Shown piece after piece: positions 33,537 to 48,300 of a DNA stretch of 64,000 bases. The translations under genes and the position numbers were made by a program. The notes under the pieces are model-generated. The model searched no databases. It was not told the DNA's origin and saw only the letters and a program-made list of their open reading frames with translations. Source of the DNA: Pyrenopolyporus hunteri (taxonomy: Eukaryota; Ascomycota; Sordariomycetes; Xylariales; Hypoxylaceae); contig CADCXC010000038.1 of the NCBI GenBank assembly GCA_902806595.1, positions 4,216,001 through 4,280,000 on the forward strand. The letters run 5' to 3'. The first letter of the stretch is position 1, and the number at the start of each line of letters is the position of its first letter.

Positions 33537-34674
33537 CTTGCGAGGCCTATCTCGTCGGCGGAGGAGAGGCGATTATGGGATGGCACGGGTAGATAGAGTA
33601 CTATCCCACGCGAAGAATTCGGAGGTTAAATGGCTTTGGGTCGCGCTGTCGAGGTGGATTTTGTTAAGGCTTGGTGGGTCGGTAGACGTTTGTCGCAGTT
33701 GAAGACGGATAGATGGGAAGTTAACGGAGGTTCGAACCCGTTACAAATAGACCAGGCTCAGTGCCAGGATGGATGTTTGCCTAGAGTGGTAGGACGGATA
33801 ACCCGCATTCTTCGAAGACCCAAGGGATGCAAACCGTCGAGGCAAGCAGGGAAAGATAAGTGAATATTTTGTACGAGAGGATGCTGTAACAGATGACTTT
33901 GTTATAAGTATCCGTGGGTTCGAGAGGCGGCTATTGTGACGCAACATGATATTTGCGGGTCCAGGCCCGCTGATAAGTATCTTGTCACTAGGTACCAGAA
34001 GGTGCTGATAGAGCTGATTGGGCGGATATGGAATACAATAGTGGGGCACAGCATTACATACATATCTCCTTTGCCGATAATTCTCCGCTGCTGACTGACC
34101 ACCTGCGCTGCCAGGCAGGTTCCCGCTTTATGTAAGCTGCTGACATAGCCAGGTACATGTACAAGGGGGGCTGCTTTTTCGCACCCCCAACTTTAGAACC
34201 TACAAGCTACCTACAACCATACAACCTACAAACCACAGGTAGATCACGAAGATTCCGAGGAGTCAGGTACCTAGGAATTTGGGACTACAGGTCTAACCAT
34301 CTAGGTACCTAGGTATTTACCACCTTATCCATAGGTGCAGACCTTCTTCAAAGATGAGTCATGGCAATATACCTACCTAATTGCTACCTTCAAAAATGGC
34401 CCAGTGCCTTGCTGTCACCGAATCCCGCACTGACATCGTTAGGCACAATCAACACTGTCGGGCGGCTAGCCACCTCCTTAGGGCAAAAGGACTTGTTTTC
34501 TCGCGTTATCGCCCGCCCCCTTAACTCTCTTCATCTTTATTATAGAGTAAATTGAGTAGCTTAACCAAGGAAATGCAATGATACATCGGTTGATAAGGAC
34601 CTAGGCAAAGTACCTAAGTCAACCGACGGGTATGATAAAGGGATTCGTCATGATATCCGTCTATCCCTTATAAC
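33537..34674. other. Intergenic, 1.1 kb
   Basis: Between the UBX gene's start and the ECM29 stop. A TACCTAGGTA palindrome lies at 34306-34315. A small perfect hairpin stem (AACGG and CCGTT, near 33,723-33,743) encloses GGTTCGAAC but does not form a tRNA. Confidence 0.55.
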
Positions 34675-37600
34675 TCAGGCAACAAGGTGTTGACCAACCT
34701 GATCTAGCAATTTCCGCACATCTAGTGACCGCTCCGCCTCAGTCATTGCTCTTAGCTTCTCCCTTATCTCCTCGCCTAGTGATCCTTGTGTATCAACCGG
34801 TCCGAAAACCCCCTTCTTCCATGTCTTTACAAACGCATCCAGCGCCTTCGCTCTACTCGTACGTTGGCTCTCCAAGATAACGTCGTTTTCATCCGCCACT
34901 AGTAGCCTAAACCATCGAGTAGCAACGATGCCCCCGTCTGAGCTTGGAGGAACATTCGAGGCCGCTGCCTCGTTCAGGATCTCCGTCGCGCTAGTGAACC
35001 ATGTATCCTGAGCCAGCGAGATCGGTTTCTTTGCTCCTTCAGCAGTAGTCACTATTTCGTCAAGTACTGCAAGCGGAGTGTTTCGCATTCGTTGACGGCT
35101 GTAGGCCGTCAGTGTGACCTTGAGCGCAGCCTCGGTAGTCTTCTGTTCTAGCTCTGTAACCTTGTGTGCTTCGTCGGGATTTAAGTATTCAGAAACGAGG
35201 CCAACCGCTTCGGCGTACATATCCAAATCCTCCCGGGCGCTAGCAAACTCGGCAAGCGCCTGGAAGGCGTGTGGTCGGTATTCATCGTTGTTCCGTTTCG
35301 CTTCACGTATGGCTATTTTCTTCAGCTGCGCTGCGAGGGCCGAATCCGCACTCCAAAGATTATTGGTGTGGCGTACAAAGAGAGGATACGCAGTCACTAA
35401 TTTCTCCTTCCCCTTGAACGTCTTAAGCGACAATGCCTTATCTAGTACCGGCCAGATTTTCTGTGAATCCGTATTGGTGAACCGGCCATCTTTACCAACA
35501 GCACTACTAAGCGCCGTGATCATGGACGCGATGGTTATCGCGGCGCCGTGTTGGAGAGCCCACTTAGATGTGCCGAGACCTTTTGATATAAACTGCGTAA
35601 TCTCATCCACGAAACGTTTTACGCTATGATTTCCGCCTGCGTGTTGGCTCCAAACGGCCTCAAACTCTTCAGATACGTACTCGTCCGTGTCATGTTTCGC
35701 CAAGTATGAAAATGGTAAAAGACGAGCCTCGAGGTCGGTAAAAGCATCAGGGGAGATTTTGGCGATGGCTAAGACCGCGTCCGCCACTTTCTGGCGTCTG
35801 GTATCATCTTCGGCTCCGAAATACAAATCTACAAGGCGTGAAGTGAATCGATCTCGAGCCTCTAAAGTCGCCGATCTCAGTAGATACGCAGAGCTCCTAG
35901 CGTAGGCTTTACTTGTTTCGTGGTTCCTATCCAGAATCTGCGTCTCCATCGCTTTCAGGAACGTGGCATTATATGATGGCAGGAGAATGCTGTGGCGAAG
36001 AGCTAGCGTGCTAAGCACCTCGGCACATCCAACCTTTGTCTGCATCCCAATAGCCGACTTGATGGTCGACACCAGTTGAGGAGCTAATTCCTTCATAGTA
36101 TCCTCATCAACAAACCGTAGGCAGTTGATGATACATTCGAACATAGGTGATCGTGTAGCAGCATTGCTTCGTAACTTGTCAAGGCCTTCCCGGTCTTCCT
36201 CGCTGACCCTTTGGTAATAGTAGTTAACAACGTCTGGTTCCACAGTACTTAGAAGGCCGAGAGAATGGGTGACGATGGTCGGGATAAAGGGTTTTAAGGC
36301 GTCGCCTCCGTTCTTGACGACGTCCAAGATTGTGCTGATCGACATTAACTTCACTTCCTGCACCGAATTCTCGATTCCCTTATCAGATAACAAAAATGGG
36401 AGAACTTGAGCGATCATCGCCCTGGCGGAAGCGGAAGAATTGTTTTCCTGAAGCTGTGTGACGAGGGTCTTCGATAAACCCATGCATAGCTTCAGCGCAG
36501 CGGCCCTGACTGAGCCCTTTTGGTCATCCAAGACTCTCAGCGTCACTCTCCAGATGTCCGTATAATATTTTTCGTATTTAGTAAAGGGTTGCCCGTAGAT
36601 GAGTTCAGCAATCGCTGCGCAGCTTGCCTCTCGTACGCGCCACTCTCTTCCATCTAATACACTTTTCAAGAGGTCCCCCATAATAGCATCAAAGTGTGTG
36701 TCGATTACCGCCGTCTGATCCTTAACGACCGCCTTCCAGATATCGTCCATCGACCTCCGCACATTTGAATTCGGGTCGAAGCGGTATCGATATAATTTCG
36801 GGTAAATCTTAGGATCCAGTTCCGCATCAGACAGAATAGTGCTCAATCCAAATCGACCGAATGCCGAACGGGCAGTCCACGTCGCTGCATTCGTAGCTAG
36901 AGCCATGAACTTATAGATAAGGCTTTGGTCGCCCACTTCATTCGCTAGGTTAATGATATCTTTATACGATGTAATCGACTTGCCCTCGCCAGTCGGTAGG
37001 GCGCCGGCGTCGAAGAGTTCGGTGTCCTCATCAACCTTCAACTGTGCTTTGCTTCCAGTAAAGCTCGCGACCAGATCTTTTACAAGATCTGCTTTAAGAG
37101 ACTGGTCACCTTTTTCATACACCAGCGCGAGACCACGCGACGCTGTTTCTTGAACGAGCTCATCACGAGCCGAAAGTAACCGCATGAAAGCAACCTGGCA
37201 CTCGCGCAAACGAGATTGGATCTCGGGAAGGTTTGAACAATACTGAATAACACAGAAGAGCCATATGCCGGACGCCTTCAAAAGGGATGGCTTGGTAGTC
37301 TTGCAGTCTTCAATAAGCTTATTCACTGCGGCGTTGACTCTAAGCGGTCGCTTTACAAGCGCGTCTACGATGTCGGATTTTCCGGATCCAAGGGGTTCCA
37401 CGTCCAAGCCAAGCTGTACGGCTTCAGAATCCCAGCGGGCGATTGCACAGGCAATTGCCTCTCCAGTCGCGAAGTGGATTTCCGTCCTTCTAATTTCCGA
37501 TAACTGGAATAATTTATCCATTATCTTCGCCACGGGTTCCGTGTCGCTATCGGATAGGTCGGCTGACGACGGTATCGCCAACCTCCCTAGAGCACCAATG

Positions 37601-40245
37601 GCTTTTTCATTTCCTGAAAGTGCAAGTTTAGTTAGAGAGTCCATAGTCTCCGTTAAATCCTTATCCCCTTTGGGGAAGTGAATATTTGCGGTCCATAGCT
37701 GAGAAATGGAGTCCAGCGCAGCAACCTTGATATCTGCGCTTCCTTTCTGTAATGCTGAAATAAAACTCTCGTAGAGGAACTGTACATGGTCCGACGCGTC
37801 CTGCGGTTTGATTTTGCCATAATAGGCGGCTCGAGAGAAATAGCTACCTAAGCAGATGAGCGAGCCCTGATATTCCGCAGACTGTGAAGCCGAAGGTTCC
37901 TGGCATGACTCGACAAAATTTCGAAGTTGGGAAATGAGGGCTGCGGACTGGCTGCTCCAGGGCGCAAGTATACCGAAAACCTTCGACGCTAACTGCCTGA
38001 CCTTCTGGTTGTTGGATTTAATTACGGGAAGTAGCTCTTGTGTTCTCACAGACAGGGGCGACACGATGGTGGCCGGTGGAGCAAACGACAAAATCTCGGC
38101 GAGACATGTAACGTATTCCTCAGCACCAAGATCGGGGTGATCTCGAAGCCCATCAAAGGCGGCATTCAGGATTATGAGTAAAGAGCTCTCGTCCGCGGTA
38201 GCGAAGTACTTCCGAATAATGTTGCGACTCTCCATATCATTTTGCACTTTTCGCTCCAACTGCGACTCCCAATCCACTTCGAATTTATCCTCACCCAACG
38301 CAGTCAGGAATAGAATCTGCTTAACGTAACGTATTGCTATCGGGAAGGCCTGGGGGCGGCCATCCTGGAACAAGGTGTATTTAGAGGATTGATCGACGTC
38401 CATTCGGTCTTCATCTTCTTCGTATCTGATATCGAAGAGCGTCTGCGCCAGTTTCGTCCAGTCAGGAAGGACTAGTGTATCATCGGGGCGCAACTTAGTA
38501 GCCCACCAGGGGTCAAGCCCTCGTTGTCCCTCTTCTAATACGTCGCGTCGTTCAGAGGATTCACCACCCAAGGCGAGAATGTTGATCCATCGAGCCTGGA
38601 TATTATTGTACGGGAGGCAATTGTTTGCGAATCGTGCTGCCACATGCCGTGCCGTTCTTCTACTTTGTTTTCCCGGTAAGGTCATGTATTCGAGGAGCAA
38701 CACTTCTAGATCCCGAGTTTCCGTCGGACTGGCTGGCCTGAAAAGGCCCATCAAGCTTGACAGAGCGCTCTCGATGTAAACCACAATATCCGGGCTCGGG
38801 TCGGAGACGAGGGAATCAAAGAGCCACTTCAGAAGAGAATCTTTTGCCTTATGTTCGAAATGGCTCCCCCTGGCTAGAACGCCAATAGTTTCGTATGCGT
38901 TCGCTCGTAGTCTCTGCTCGTCTTGGATTTGAGACTGGCTTCCTTGAGGCGTAGGTTCCGGCCACCCTTGTCTTAGAATGAAGTCCTTCAAAATGAGAAC
39001 AAGAGGAGGGCCTATTCCTTGGCTAGTATCAGAAGAGCTGGAATTATTTCGCGCAATCCAGCCTAAAAACGCTAGCAATGCCTTATGTAGTCGTAGGGCT
39101 TCAAGACCGAGGACGGTGGCAGTATCGCCGGACGTAAGGTTGAAATCCTGCCTCACAGCTTCCACCACTTCGTCCTCGAAACTACATGCGATATATGATT
39201 TAGAAAGTAGCTTGAGAATCTGTATACGGTGGGCCGCCGGGAAAGTCTTGTGGGCGCTATAAAGTGATTTGACCACGTCCTTATTTTCCAGATCAACGTT
39301 AGACCGCTTTAGAACATCATCTGCGATTGAAGCGATCCGCGAATCGGCGGAACCGGCTGCGCATATTGCTGGTATATGTCTCTCGTAGTCCGTGAATGCA
39401 CCACTAGCCAGAAAATGGATGGCCTTCGTTTTACACTCTGGTAAGCTCAGACTGTTAGGGCTACCTGGCTTCCACGTGTGAGGATTATTGTTTCTCAGGA
39501 AAGTGACATCTTCACGGGAGAGGCCCGTCGGTGAAGCGAGCAGCTTCCCGTCAAGTTCTTCCTCAGTAGCTAGGGCCAGATCCTGCCTCAAGAGGAAGAG
39601 CTTCCCAAGCCACTGCGCGATATAGCCGGCGTCTGCCGGATCCGAAAGGCCAACATGTTCTCGGAGTGTAAGATCATCATTGCTGCCTCGACCGGGCATT
39701 TTGATATCTAGAAGCAAACGCAAGAAGACGTTGAAGAACCCAGCGGCGCTCGCCGGGCTTGTTTCCTTGGAGATCTTCCGAAGAACAACGGGAAGTAACT
39801 CTCTGCGTTTTTGCTGGTCTAGCCTTACGATTCCTTGTTTGATAAGATTTAAATCTAACTGCTTGACCATGGGTGAGCCAGTCGTTTTGTACTGGTCTAT
39901 AAGAGCTGCGACGGGGAGGACAACACTTAGGTCGAAGTCAGTAAAAGACAGACTCGTGTATGAAATATAGCACATACCCTCCAGGCTTAACGAAATTATT
40001 AACGCTGATAAATGCTTGGAAGGCCTGCTCAGATAGTTTAGTATTATGTTCATAGGAGTGCACAGGAATTAGGTTCATACAGCATCCCGTACAGCCTTAT
40101 GCTGACTACCGGCCTTTTCAATGAGAGGAACAAGTTGAGAATGGAGTGCATCACTCAGTTTCTTCTCATCACTGGATACGCTAGCAAACTTATAGCGTAT
40201 CGATGATATGAGTTTCAGTTCCGCCCCTTCACTGGACGAAGCCAT
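34675..40245 (-). CDS. ecm29: Proteasome adaptor/scaffold ECM29
   Basis: Three exons, 40245-40081, 40024-39978 and 39925-34675, about 1,820 residues, close to the usual family length. ECM29 is a long HEAT-repeat protein that binds the 26S proteasome, bridges its core and regulatory particles and acts in proteasome quality control and stress disassembly. The sequence shows helical HEAT-like repeats throughout and the family's LPVAALIDQY and DPSPDIVVYIESALSS blocks. Exon 2 is only 47 bases (AFQAFISVNNFVKPGG) and is needed to connect the N-terminus to GVVLPVAAL in frame. Intron 39926-39977 uses a CTAAG acceptor. The upstream GTG at 40263 is not used as a start because ATG 40245 gives the conserved MASSS opening. 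It is the largest gene in the window. Confidence 0.93.
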
Positions 40246-43200
40246 GTTGCTATGGTAGCCCACCGCAGATTTGACCGTGATGGTACGAAGATGTCAGGCG
40301 AGGGCTGCGTACGAAGTCAAGTAAGGTACCTAGGTAGGTAGGCTTAAAGTGGTGCATAAATAACGATTTATTGAGTCTGTCGTGATTGTTCGTAGAGACT
40401 ATTGTGTTTCTTGAGTTGCTTTCATACGAGACGAGGCCAGCGCCAAGATCCGATTTTACGCTTCCAGTCGCGGCTTTAGGTAGGCTCCTATGAACGTAGG
40501 AGATATTGTAGTATTAACACATTGAGTAATTGGCGAACTTCCGATCTTTTTAACGAGGAATTCTATCCATCTCGGGGGCCGATACTCGTTAGCCAGCAAG
40601 ATGCGCACGTCAACAGCCCAATCGATCAATAGGTAGAAACATGAAGAAGGTGGCGGTGCGGATCACAGGTACACATTAGGTGCTCATGCATGGTGGATAA
40701 CGCTGTAGCCACATGGAGAAGCCACGTGTGGCGTCCAATTAATAATAACGCTTCAAAGGCTTCAGGTTGCAGTGTCTTACGTACACCTGCGGGAGAAGTC
40801 GTTCTTTCACCTTCAGCAATTCCAATTTAGTCAAATCCCTTCGCAAATAAATTAGCCGGAGTATGGGCGACGGGGTCGATTATAGCTCAAGAATTTTGTT
40901 AATCGCTCGGCTTCTTTCGTCCTCCCTATCGATTTCGCGTCCGTACCTAGGTACCTATATTCTCCCTGTTTTGTAGCGGGTCGACGGCTGCAGCCGATTT
41001 GGCTGAGGCCTGTCGTCAAAACAATTCATTTTCTGATTTTCCCGAAACATGAACACGGTGTTACAACCTTGTCGCAAATACTATAAAATATCCACGGAGG
41101 CCAACTAATATTAGTTAGCATTCCATGTACGAGGTAACAATAATAATGTGTTTAATTGCGTGAAGATATAGGTACGCAGCCTTCCTCGCCTCCCGTCCCG
41201 CATCTTAAATGCCAGGTTCAATATCGTCTTCAATAAATGATTATTTTTGCTTATAGGTAGAGAATAATTGAATTTATTCGTTTATTCAACATCTAATACT
41301 CGACTTTCAGTTAAGGATATGAATCGAGATGGATCTGCTGATTAATATATGTGATTACCATCATATAAAGCAACAGTCCAGTATTCTGCAGCTGACCTTA
41401 TTCTTCTCCCTTGACACGTCTAGGGCTGTGGTGGTGGTGATGGTTTTGGCGCAACTCCGCTCTCTCATCGAGTGCAATTTTTAGGGTTCTAGGTTCTAGA
41501 GTAATAGCAAGTTCGGCTTGAACCTTCGTCATGTGTTACACTTCATGGCAGAACTTGGAGCAAGCAAATCCGGGTCGTGAAGGGGACCTGCGTAGTGACG
41601 GGTACCTAACTGATTGAACTAATTCTGCTTGCACGTCAAAGCTACATACCTAGGTAGGTATGTACTAGTTCAAATTTTGTATGTCAGCCGATATAAACTC
41701 GCCAAGCATGCCATGCCCACGATCGATGAACTTTGTAGCTTATAGAGTTGGGCCGACGACTGGGTTCCAACACGAGTAATACTGGGATAGCCCAACGACG
41801 ATTAGGATCCCATCGTGATGAGGTCTAAGTGTGGACACGGCTCTCTCACAATACCATGCCCTGGACAAAACGCACTACTAGAATCCACCTGGATGCCGAG
41901 GGGAAACCTGAGCCCGACGAACTAACTCGACGGCGCGATTCAGCAAATTGATCTAGGCTGAGGGCAACTGCTCGGAACACCGGATGAGCCGTTGAGCGCG
42001 AACGGGGCCGGGACCCTAGCGCAGCCACACGACTTAGTGCTAGACGATATGATGACGTAGGAATTGCACAGACACATAATAAAGTAAACAGAACGTTGAA
42101 TGGGGAGGTATTGTTCACGAGGTTCTGCAAACAAAGCTCGTACTATACTCGGACAGATCATTGGTGCTGCCAGACCTAACATGACCTGGCACCGTGTTTG
42201 GGAAGGAAAATATACCATCTGCGTTTGCAGAGTTGACCGGGTATAACCTATGTAGGTTAAGTGGGTTGTGTTAGTGGATATAAAAAAAAAGACAAAAAAA
42301 AAAAAAACTCGTGCCTTGCAGCCCGTGTGCTATGTTATACATACCCATTTACCTGTGACATAATATCGATCTGTATGGAGATAAATGAGAAGGAGATTGG
42401 ATCCCGATTGCGGGTCAAGTGGTTGGTTGCATGCGCGCGTAATTGCTTGTGAGCTAGAAATACATGAGGCAGGCCATAGAATCAGAGGGAAAGGTTTGCT
42501 AGTCTAGTCCGTTAATAACTAGCCGAAAATTTTTTAGAAAAAAAAAAAGAAAAGAAAAGAAAAAAAAGGGAAAGGAATAGGCGCACGCATAGATGGGGAC
42601 ATCTCTTCCGCATACATTGCATATATGTAGGTACATTAAATACAAGCAATGTTGACTGTAAGAGGTAAGGTAGGCGCTTACCAAGGTAGGTTATTATGAA
42701 GTATTCACTATAAGATGCAATGTAGGTGCATGTACCAATCCAAATCTGGTACATAACGTACCTAGGTAGGTACCTATTCTATTGGCCCGGAAGAACTATG
42801 GTCTACACGATCGTCGATTTTCAACGGCTGTTGTAAATAACATGAATTAAAGTTTATTTCAATACGGATTCCAGTATATTCTTAATCTATACCCCTCTCA
42901 ACTCAACATCACCCAAACTCATACTCCTAAACGCACCGGCCACCGTAGGGAAGATACCAGGGCTCCCGTATCTCGAGGTGATGCTTGTCATTTCGCAATC
43001 TGCATTCAGGCCGCCAACCAAGCAGGGGTCCTGCAGATCGTCGCATTTCCCGGGGTGAAAGCCACTTTATGATTCGAGATCCGGTCCCAGAATTTATTGC
43101 CTTCCCCTCGCACACACGTGCTATTACGCCGTCACACAACCAATCTCAGCTCGTTTGCGGTAGTGCCCGAACGCTGCTACATAGTAGAGGCAGGCCCATA

Positions 43201-45300
43201 CTCCAATTAGGTCGGCACGGGCAGAATTTTAATACTACACGATACGGGGGTATCTGGCCTGTAGTTGAAATCGCTTATCTGGACAATTCCCAACAAGCCA
43301 TTGGCGCTTTGTGTCAGTGCCCTTTTTTTACCCCCTTGCCATCCGACAAGTGCTCGTACATGCACATACGTATCTCGAGATGTCGGCTACTCACAGTTTC
43401 ATTAGGCAGGAGGTAAAACGCCCCAGGCCGAGAGCTTTGATAGTTACGCGTGTATCATAGGGGAGAGATTGTATTTTGTCTGATCCGAAGAGACGCGTTT
43501 CGAACCGAGACTTGCGGAACGACGTTGGATCATCTATCGGTCCCTTCGCGGGTGAGGGGTGGTCGCAGCAAGCTTTTCTCTATTAATAGTAAACCTACAT
43601 GCATGTAGAAGTCAACCAGACGACGAGTCGTATCCCTGATAAGCGGCAGCACCTCATTGACTCAATATTCGTGGCATTCTAAGAGAGTGCCAGTGATCGC
43701 ATACATGTACATATTCGTCTATATGTAGGTGCTTAAATAGGTACGTAAGGGATTTCTGATAAGTGAGGATGTTCAGAGTTAGAAGCGAGTACGTTTGCCA
43801 AGGCAGTTTTAAACGAGGACCCTTGGAACAATTTGGGAAGTAACTGTCTACACGCTCGATACAACTTAAAAACATGACCTATGGATATAGATAGCTTATT
43901 ATAGTATTGAAACTTTGTAGATCGCTTTAGGGAAGTAGGTTTATCTACGTGTTCCACTAAGTGGGTCCTTTTTTTTTTTATTTTTCTTAATTTTTTTTCG
44001 TTGGTATAATATGTATAGAATTGCTACTAGTTTTCAAAGTATGATGTTCACCCTTTGTTATTACTTTTGAGTTGAGTAAATGTCATTCCTTTTAACGTCT
44101 TAAATCCACGAGGTTACATATGACATCGGCTGCTTCAAATACACCCGACACATCAATTTATAGGTATATTACATATCTGCTCGTTCCCGTTCTATTATCT
44201 ACGCCCAGGTACTTGATAGACATGCTTAAAATGCCTATACTTAAGTATAGAAGAAGATTAATGTAGTAACTTACGGTACTATTACGTATGTAGGTAGGTA
44301 GGTACCTACCTAGGTATGCATGTAGATAAATATTTCCTTGCAGGTGGGGGCACTGACCTCATTCACATGAGATGGATGTATTGTGGTATGGTGCCCATTA
44401 GGAACGTGCTGCAGGCCCTGTAGAAGTTTCTACTAAGCTGAATCAATAGACAAATGCAGTACGCCCGTATAGGAATATTTACATACAAGCAACGCGGCGC
44501 ACAATTAAAAAAAGGGAAGCGATTGTTTATGCACATTTCAAATTTTCCTTTAGGCTTGAGAGAAGTGCTGGCGCGTTGGTTTTGCATCTACATACATAAT
44601 TTCGGCGGGGTTCTGAAAGGTTCTTTTCGCCTTCTGGTGGTATCGATTGTCCTGCGCCTACGTTCCTATATAGGCACCTAGGTATGCTTGACTTTCGTAA
44701 ATAATATAATAGGTATAATATAATACATAATTTGGGAATTAAGCACATCCCTCACTCCTGATAAACCTATAGGTACATCGAGATTAGCTGGCAACTCGGA
44801 GATATTGTTGGTGGGATTTAAAAAAAAATGAATATTGAAGCTGTACGATACATGTAAGGCGATGTACTGTGTTGTACAGTACATCTTCCGTCTTACCAAG
44901 GTTGTCCAACCTTAGCATCCCTAGTCGCAGCCAGCTAGATACATATGTACGGTACATACCTACCTATATCTGTACTATAGCTGTACTATATCTGTGTAAG
45001 GTACGTAGGGTAGAGAAGAGGTACCCAGGCGGTTCACATCATTAGCGGCATCCACAGAGCAGAGGGCTTTTTTTAAGTTTGAAGATGCAGAGGTGCGCCT
45101 TGGTCTGGCACGCTCCACTTTGGCAACTGATGGAGGTAGAATTGGCGGCCATGGCTCCGTTGGAGACTCGTCTCTCCTCCACCCAAAGGGCCCCAGCCCA
45201 GTCCAATTCCACCTTTTTTCCCACTCGCACACATCCACACTACGCGCAAACCAAACCAGCACTATCGTTGTTCTGCTTTTGTGTTTCTTGCTTGCTGTTT
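40246..45300. other. Gene-poor region, 5 kb
   Basis: No supported gene in about 5 kb. Five exact TACCTAGGTA palindromes occur here, at 40327, 40944, 41647, 42759 and 44307. Poly-A/T runs lie near 42,280-42,307, 42,538-42,567 and 43,970-43,998. One 143-codon frame (42985-43416) shows no motif and is not called. Confidence 0.55.
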
Positions 45301-48300
45301 TAATTCTCCTTCTCGCTCTCTCTCTCTCACTCTCACTCTCCGCCCTCACATTCATTTTCCCTTCCCTTCCTCTGTTCTCTCCAACCCTAATTAACGTCGC
45401 GAGCTACAATTTCTTCTCGCCTGCTGCGTGAGCTTGTTGGTTGCGTGCGTTTTGGCAAAAAAAAGAAGAGAGAAACGTTTTCTATCTGTGTGTGTGCGCG
45501 CGGCCTGCTCGGTATCCCATCCTTCACCCACCATATCGTCGCAACACACTCCATTGCGGGTTTTATTTCCCAAGTTACCACGGTTCCCCCAATTCCTATT
45601 GCGGCGTAATTCGGTATCTAGGAGTCTAAAAAGGATCAATCCTGTTATTTTTATCGAGAAGAGACGTCTACTGGTGCCCTCGGATCTTGCTGGAGTTCGC
45701 GAAAGGTGCTACGTTTCTACTGCTTTACCCGGAATTAAAAAGTGTCGTTCGGTGTCTAAAAGTAAGTGCACATTTCTCTTTCTAATATCTCGCATTTCTT
45801 TGGCCCTCTTCAGCATTTCAATTCCTCCCGAACCCCGGAATACGTGCGATTATCGATTTGGAAGGGCCTTGCAGTCGCGGGACACACCACCCGTCCTCTG
45901 GAGACTGCCTAATCGTGAAATCTGGCCGGCCCGCAGAATTTTTGCTGCGGCGACTGGATTGTCCCTCGGATGCTACGTCCCCGAACCGAAGCTGCGTCAT
46001 CGAGCCCGGGGGTTCTTCCCAGACATAACAGAAATGCTAGACCATCCTATCGCGGCGAGCATGAGTGCAATGCTTCGAAAGAATTCCCTAAACATCGCGG
46101 CACGACTTCCAAGTTGCCCGGTGCCCCGCATCGCACAACATCTAGTTTCGCGCAAAGCCTCGATCGACTTGAGCTCTGGACAATCTTTGGCGATCAGCCC
46201 CACCTCCCACTTTGGTAGCTCTCAACAACAAACGAACTTCGCCAGGGTGCACGACGTCTCAATGCAACTCTGCCGCCAAAGAGAAAGCGCGCCGCCGCCA
46301 GTACAGAACTACGCGATTAATGCAGAGGGACACTCAGGAGCTACTCTCTCTACTGCTATGTCTCTCGAATCGCAATCTGTCTTGAGCACTTGCCGGCATT
46401 TGAAGACGACTCGAGAGTTTCCTCTCGCGCTCCCGCCGAAGCTATCGATAGCTTAAATAGACCATCTATTTCCGTCAACCAACTCCCCCGATTCTACTAT
46501 ATAAATATAAATCTTAGGGTATGCGACGATTCGAGATGGAGGAAAAGAGATGTATACCATGTGCCCTCATTTGACGACATGGTTCGCTTGGACTCGTTTG
46601 CCATTGAGAAAGCGCCTCCGCCCCCTCATGCGAATTTTCCGTTAAGGACTCTTAAGGATTTGCAAATGGGCCTTCTCTCGTGGTCCATACCACCCTTGAG
46701 TATCGAACTGTCTGAGCGCACCACCTATACCGCCACCGAGCGTTCTAGCTCCCGGAGCGCGTCCTTTGTCTAGCAGGCTTTCTATTGCCGATCTATGGAA
46801 CGGAAGTCTAACCGGATCTACCTGCCTATCGCAAAGAACTGAATTGCTTCAATCACTTTGCCGCAGGTACATTGAGGACCATTTCATGCATGATGTATGA
46901 TTTCTCAATCGTCTCCCGGCCCGACGATCCTCATCATCATGTTCAGCGCCTTAGGGGAGCTAGATCTGTGTCTCATCGACGCGTGTTGCTGCAAAGGGGT
47001 AAAATGGGATTTGTTGGCGGATACGAGCCTCTTGAAAGCACTGGGTTCTATACTCACCCCTGGACATGATTGACTTTGGTAAGTGGAGTCCCCATCCCCG
47101 GATAACCGTAGTCTAGTTATCTCCTTGTGCTTGCCTATGTTTCATGGTCTAATTATTTTATAGGACTCCACGGGGATTCATATCATCGCCATTGATTCCG
47201 TTATTCATCCTGTGTATTACCCTGATATAAACCGCGCTACCTGGATTCTCCCCTATTCCTCATTTGCGTTTCTCGACACGACGGGTGTGTTTGTCCGTCG
47301 TCGATGATCAGTGTCATCTCCTCTTCATTACTAGTCTTCCGGCTGAGAGCATTTTTGGTGCTATTATGCGTCAGCCGCGTACTTCTATCCAATCCAGGAT
47401 TCATTCCCTCTTTTCCCTTACCCCTTGGGTCACATTTGCCTTGGCGTTCAAATGCTGAAGACGTGTACCGGCCACGGCACGGAGGTCCATGGCTTATGTT
47501 CTCATGAAACTAATACGAATATAGGTTTTCCACAATATTGGCCGTATCGTCATTAGACCTTGTCACGCGACTTGAAAACTTGATTCTACTCCTAAGTTGG
47601 TCGAGCATCTTCTAATATCAAGGCCATCGAAGCGGGAATTTCGGAGCACGACTTCAGATTTCGACGTTTGCATCCCAACCTGCACCCGGACAAAAAAATC
47701 CCAGGCGTTGGCGTTTGGTTCCTAGTCTCTGACTTACAGGATCTAGATATCAGTCCGGTGTTTTATCCTAGTGAGTGACTGCTTGCTGCTTCTTATATCC
47801 CGTCGTATAGCTCTATTGTTGCCTCCTCGCAGTTCCCCTATACTAGAAGTGCAAGTTGCGTCTTTTGCGTCTTATCCGAGTCTCGAAGAGCATTAACCCT
47901 ACCAACTTGATACAGACACGTTTTCCATTATATTTTATCATCGCTCTGTTTGTCGCGCTTTGAAGCTATCCAAGTAGACCGCTTCACGCGACGCGCTCAA
48001 TTTTATACCCGGATACGGATATCTCCTCTGTACATCCTCAATCCACAACTACAACAATTATGCCTCAGTAGCGCTGGTTGCTTTATTTTTATTGACTTTT
48101 TTTTCTGTCTTTTAACCCGAAGGGGCACGGCCAATACCTGCCATATATGTATTAATGTTTAGCTTCGGCTGTGCCCTTCAGCTTCTTAACGTTAAAAGAA
48201 AAACATCGGTGCAACAAGCCGGGGTCTAAGCCCTTCCGCTATGGATTCCTATTCTAGAGACATTTCGCCGTTTCTCTAGATGATGTATTCATGAGTTCCT

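Noticed and set aside
33723..33743. GGTTCGAAC resembling a tRNA T-arm
   Set aside because: It forms only a small AACGG/CCGTT hairpin with an oversized loop; no A-box, anticodon arm or acceptor stem is found.
42985..43416. 143-codon open frame in the gene-poor region
   Set aside because: No motif, unremarkable composition and no splice or promoter support.
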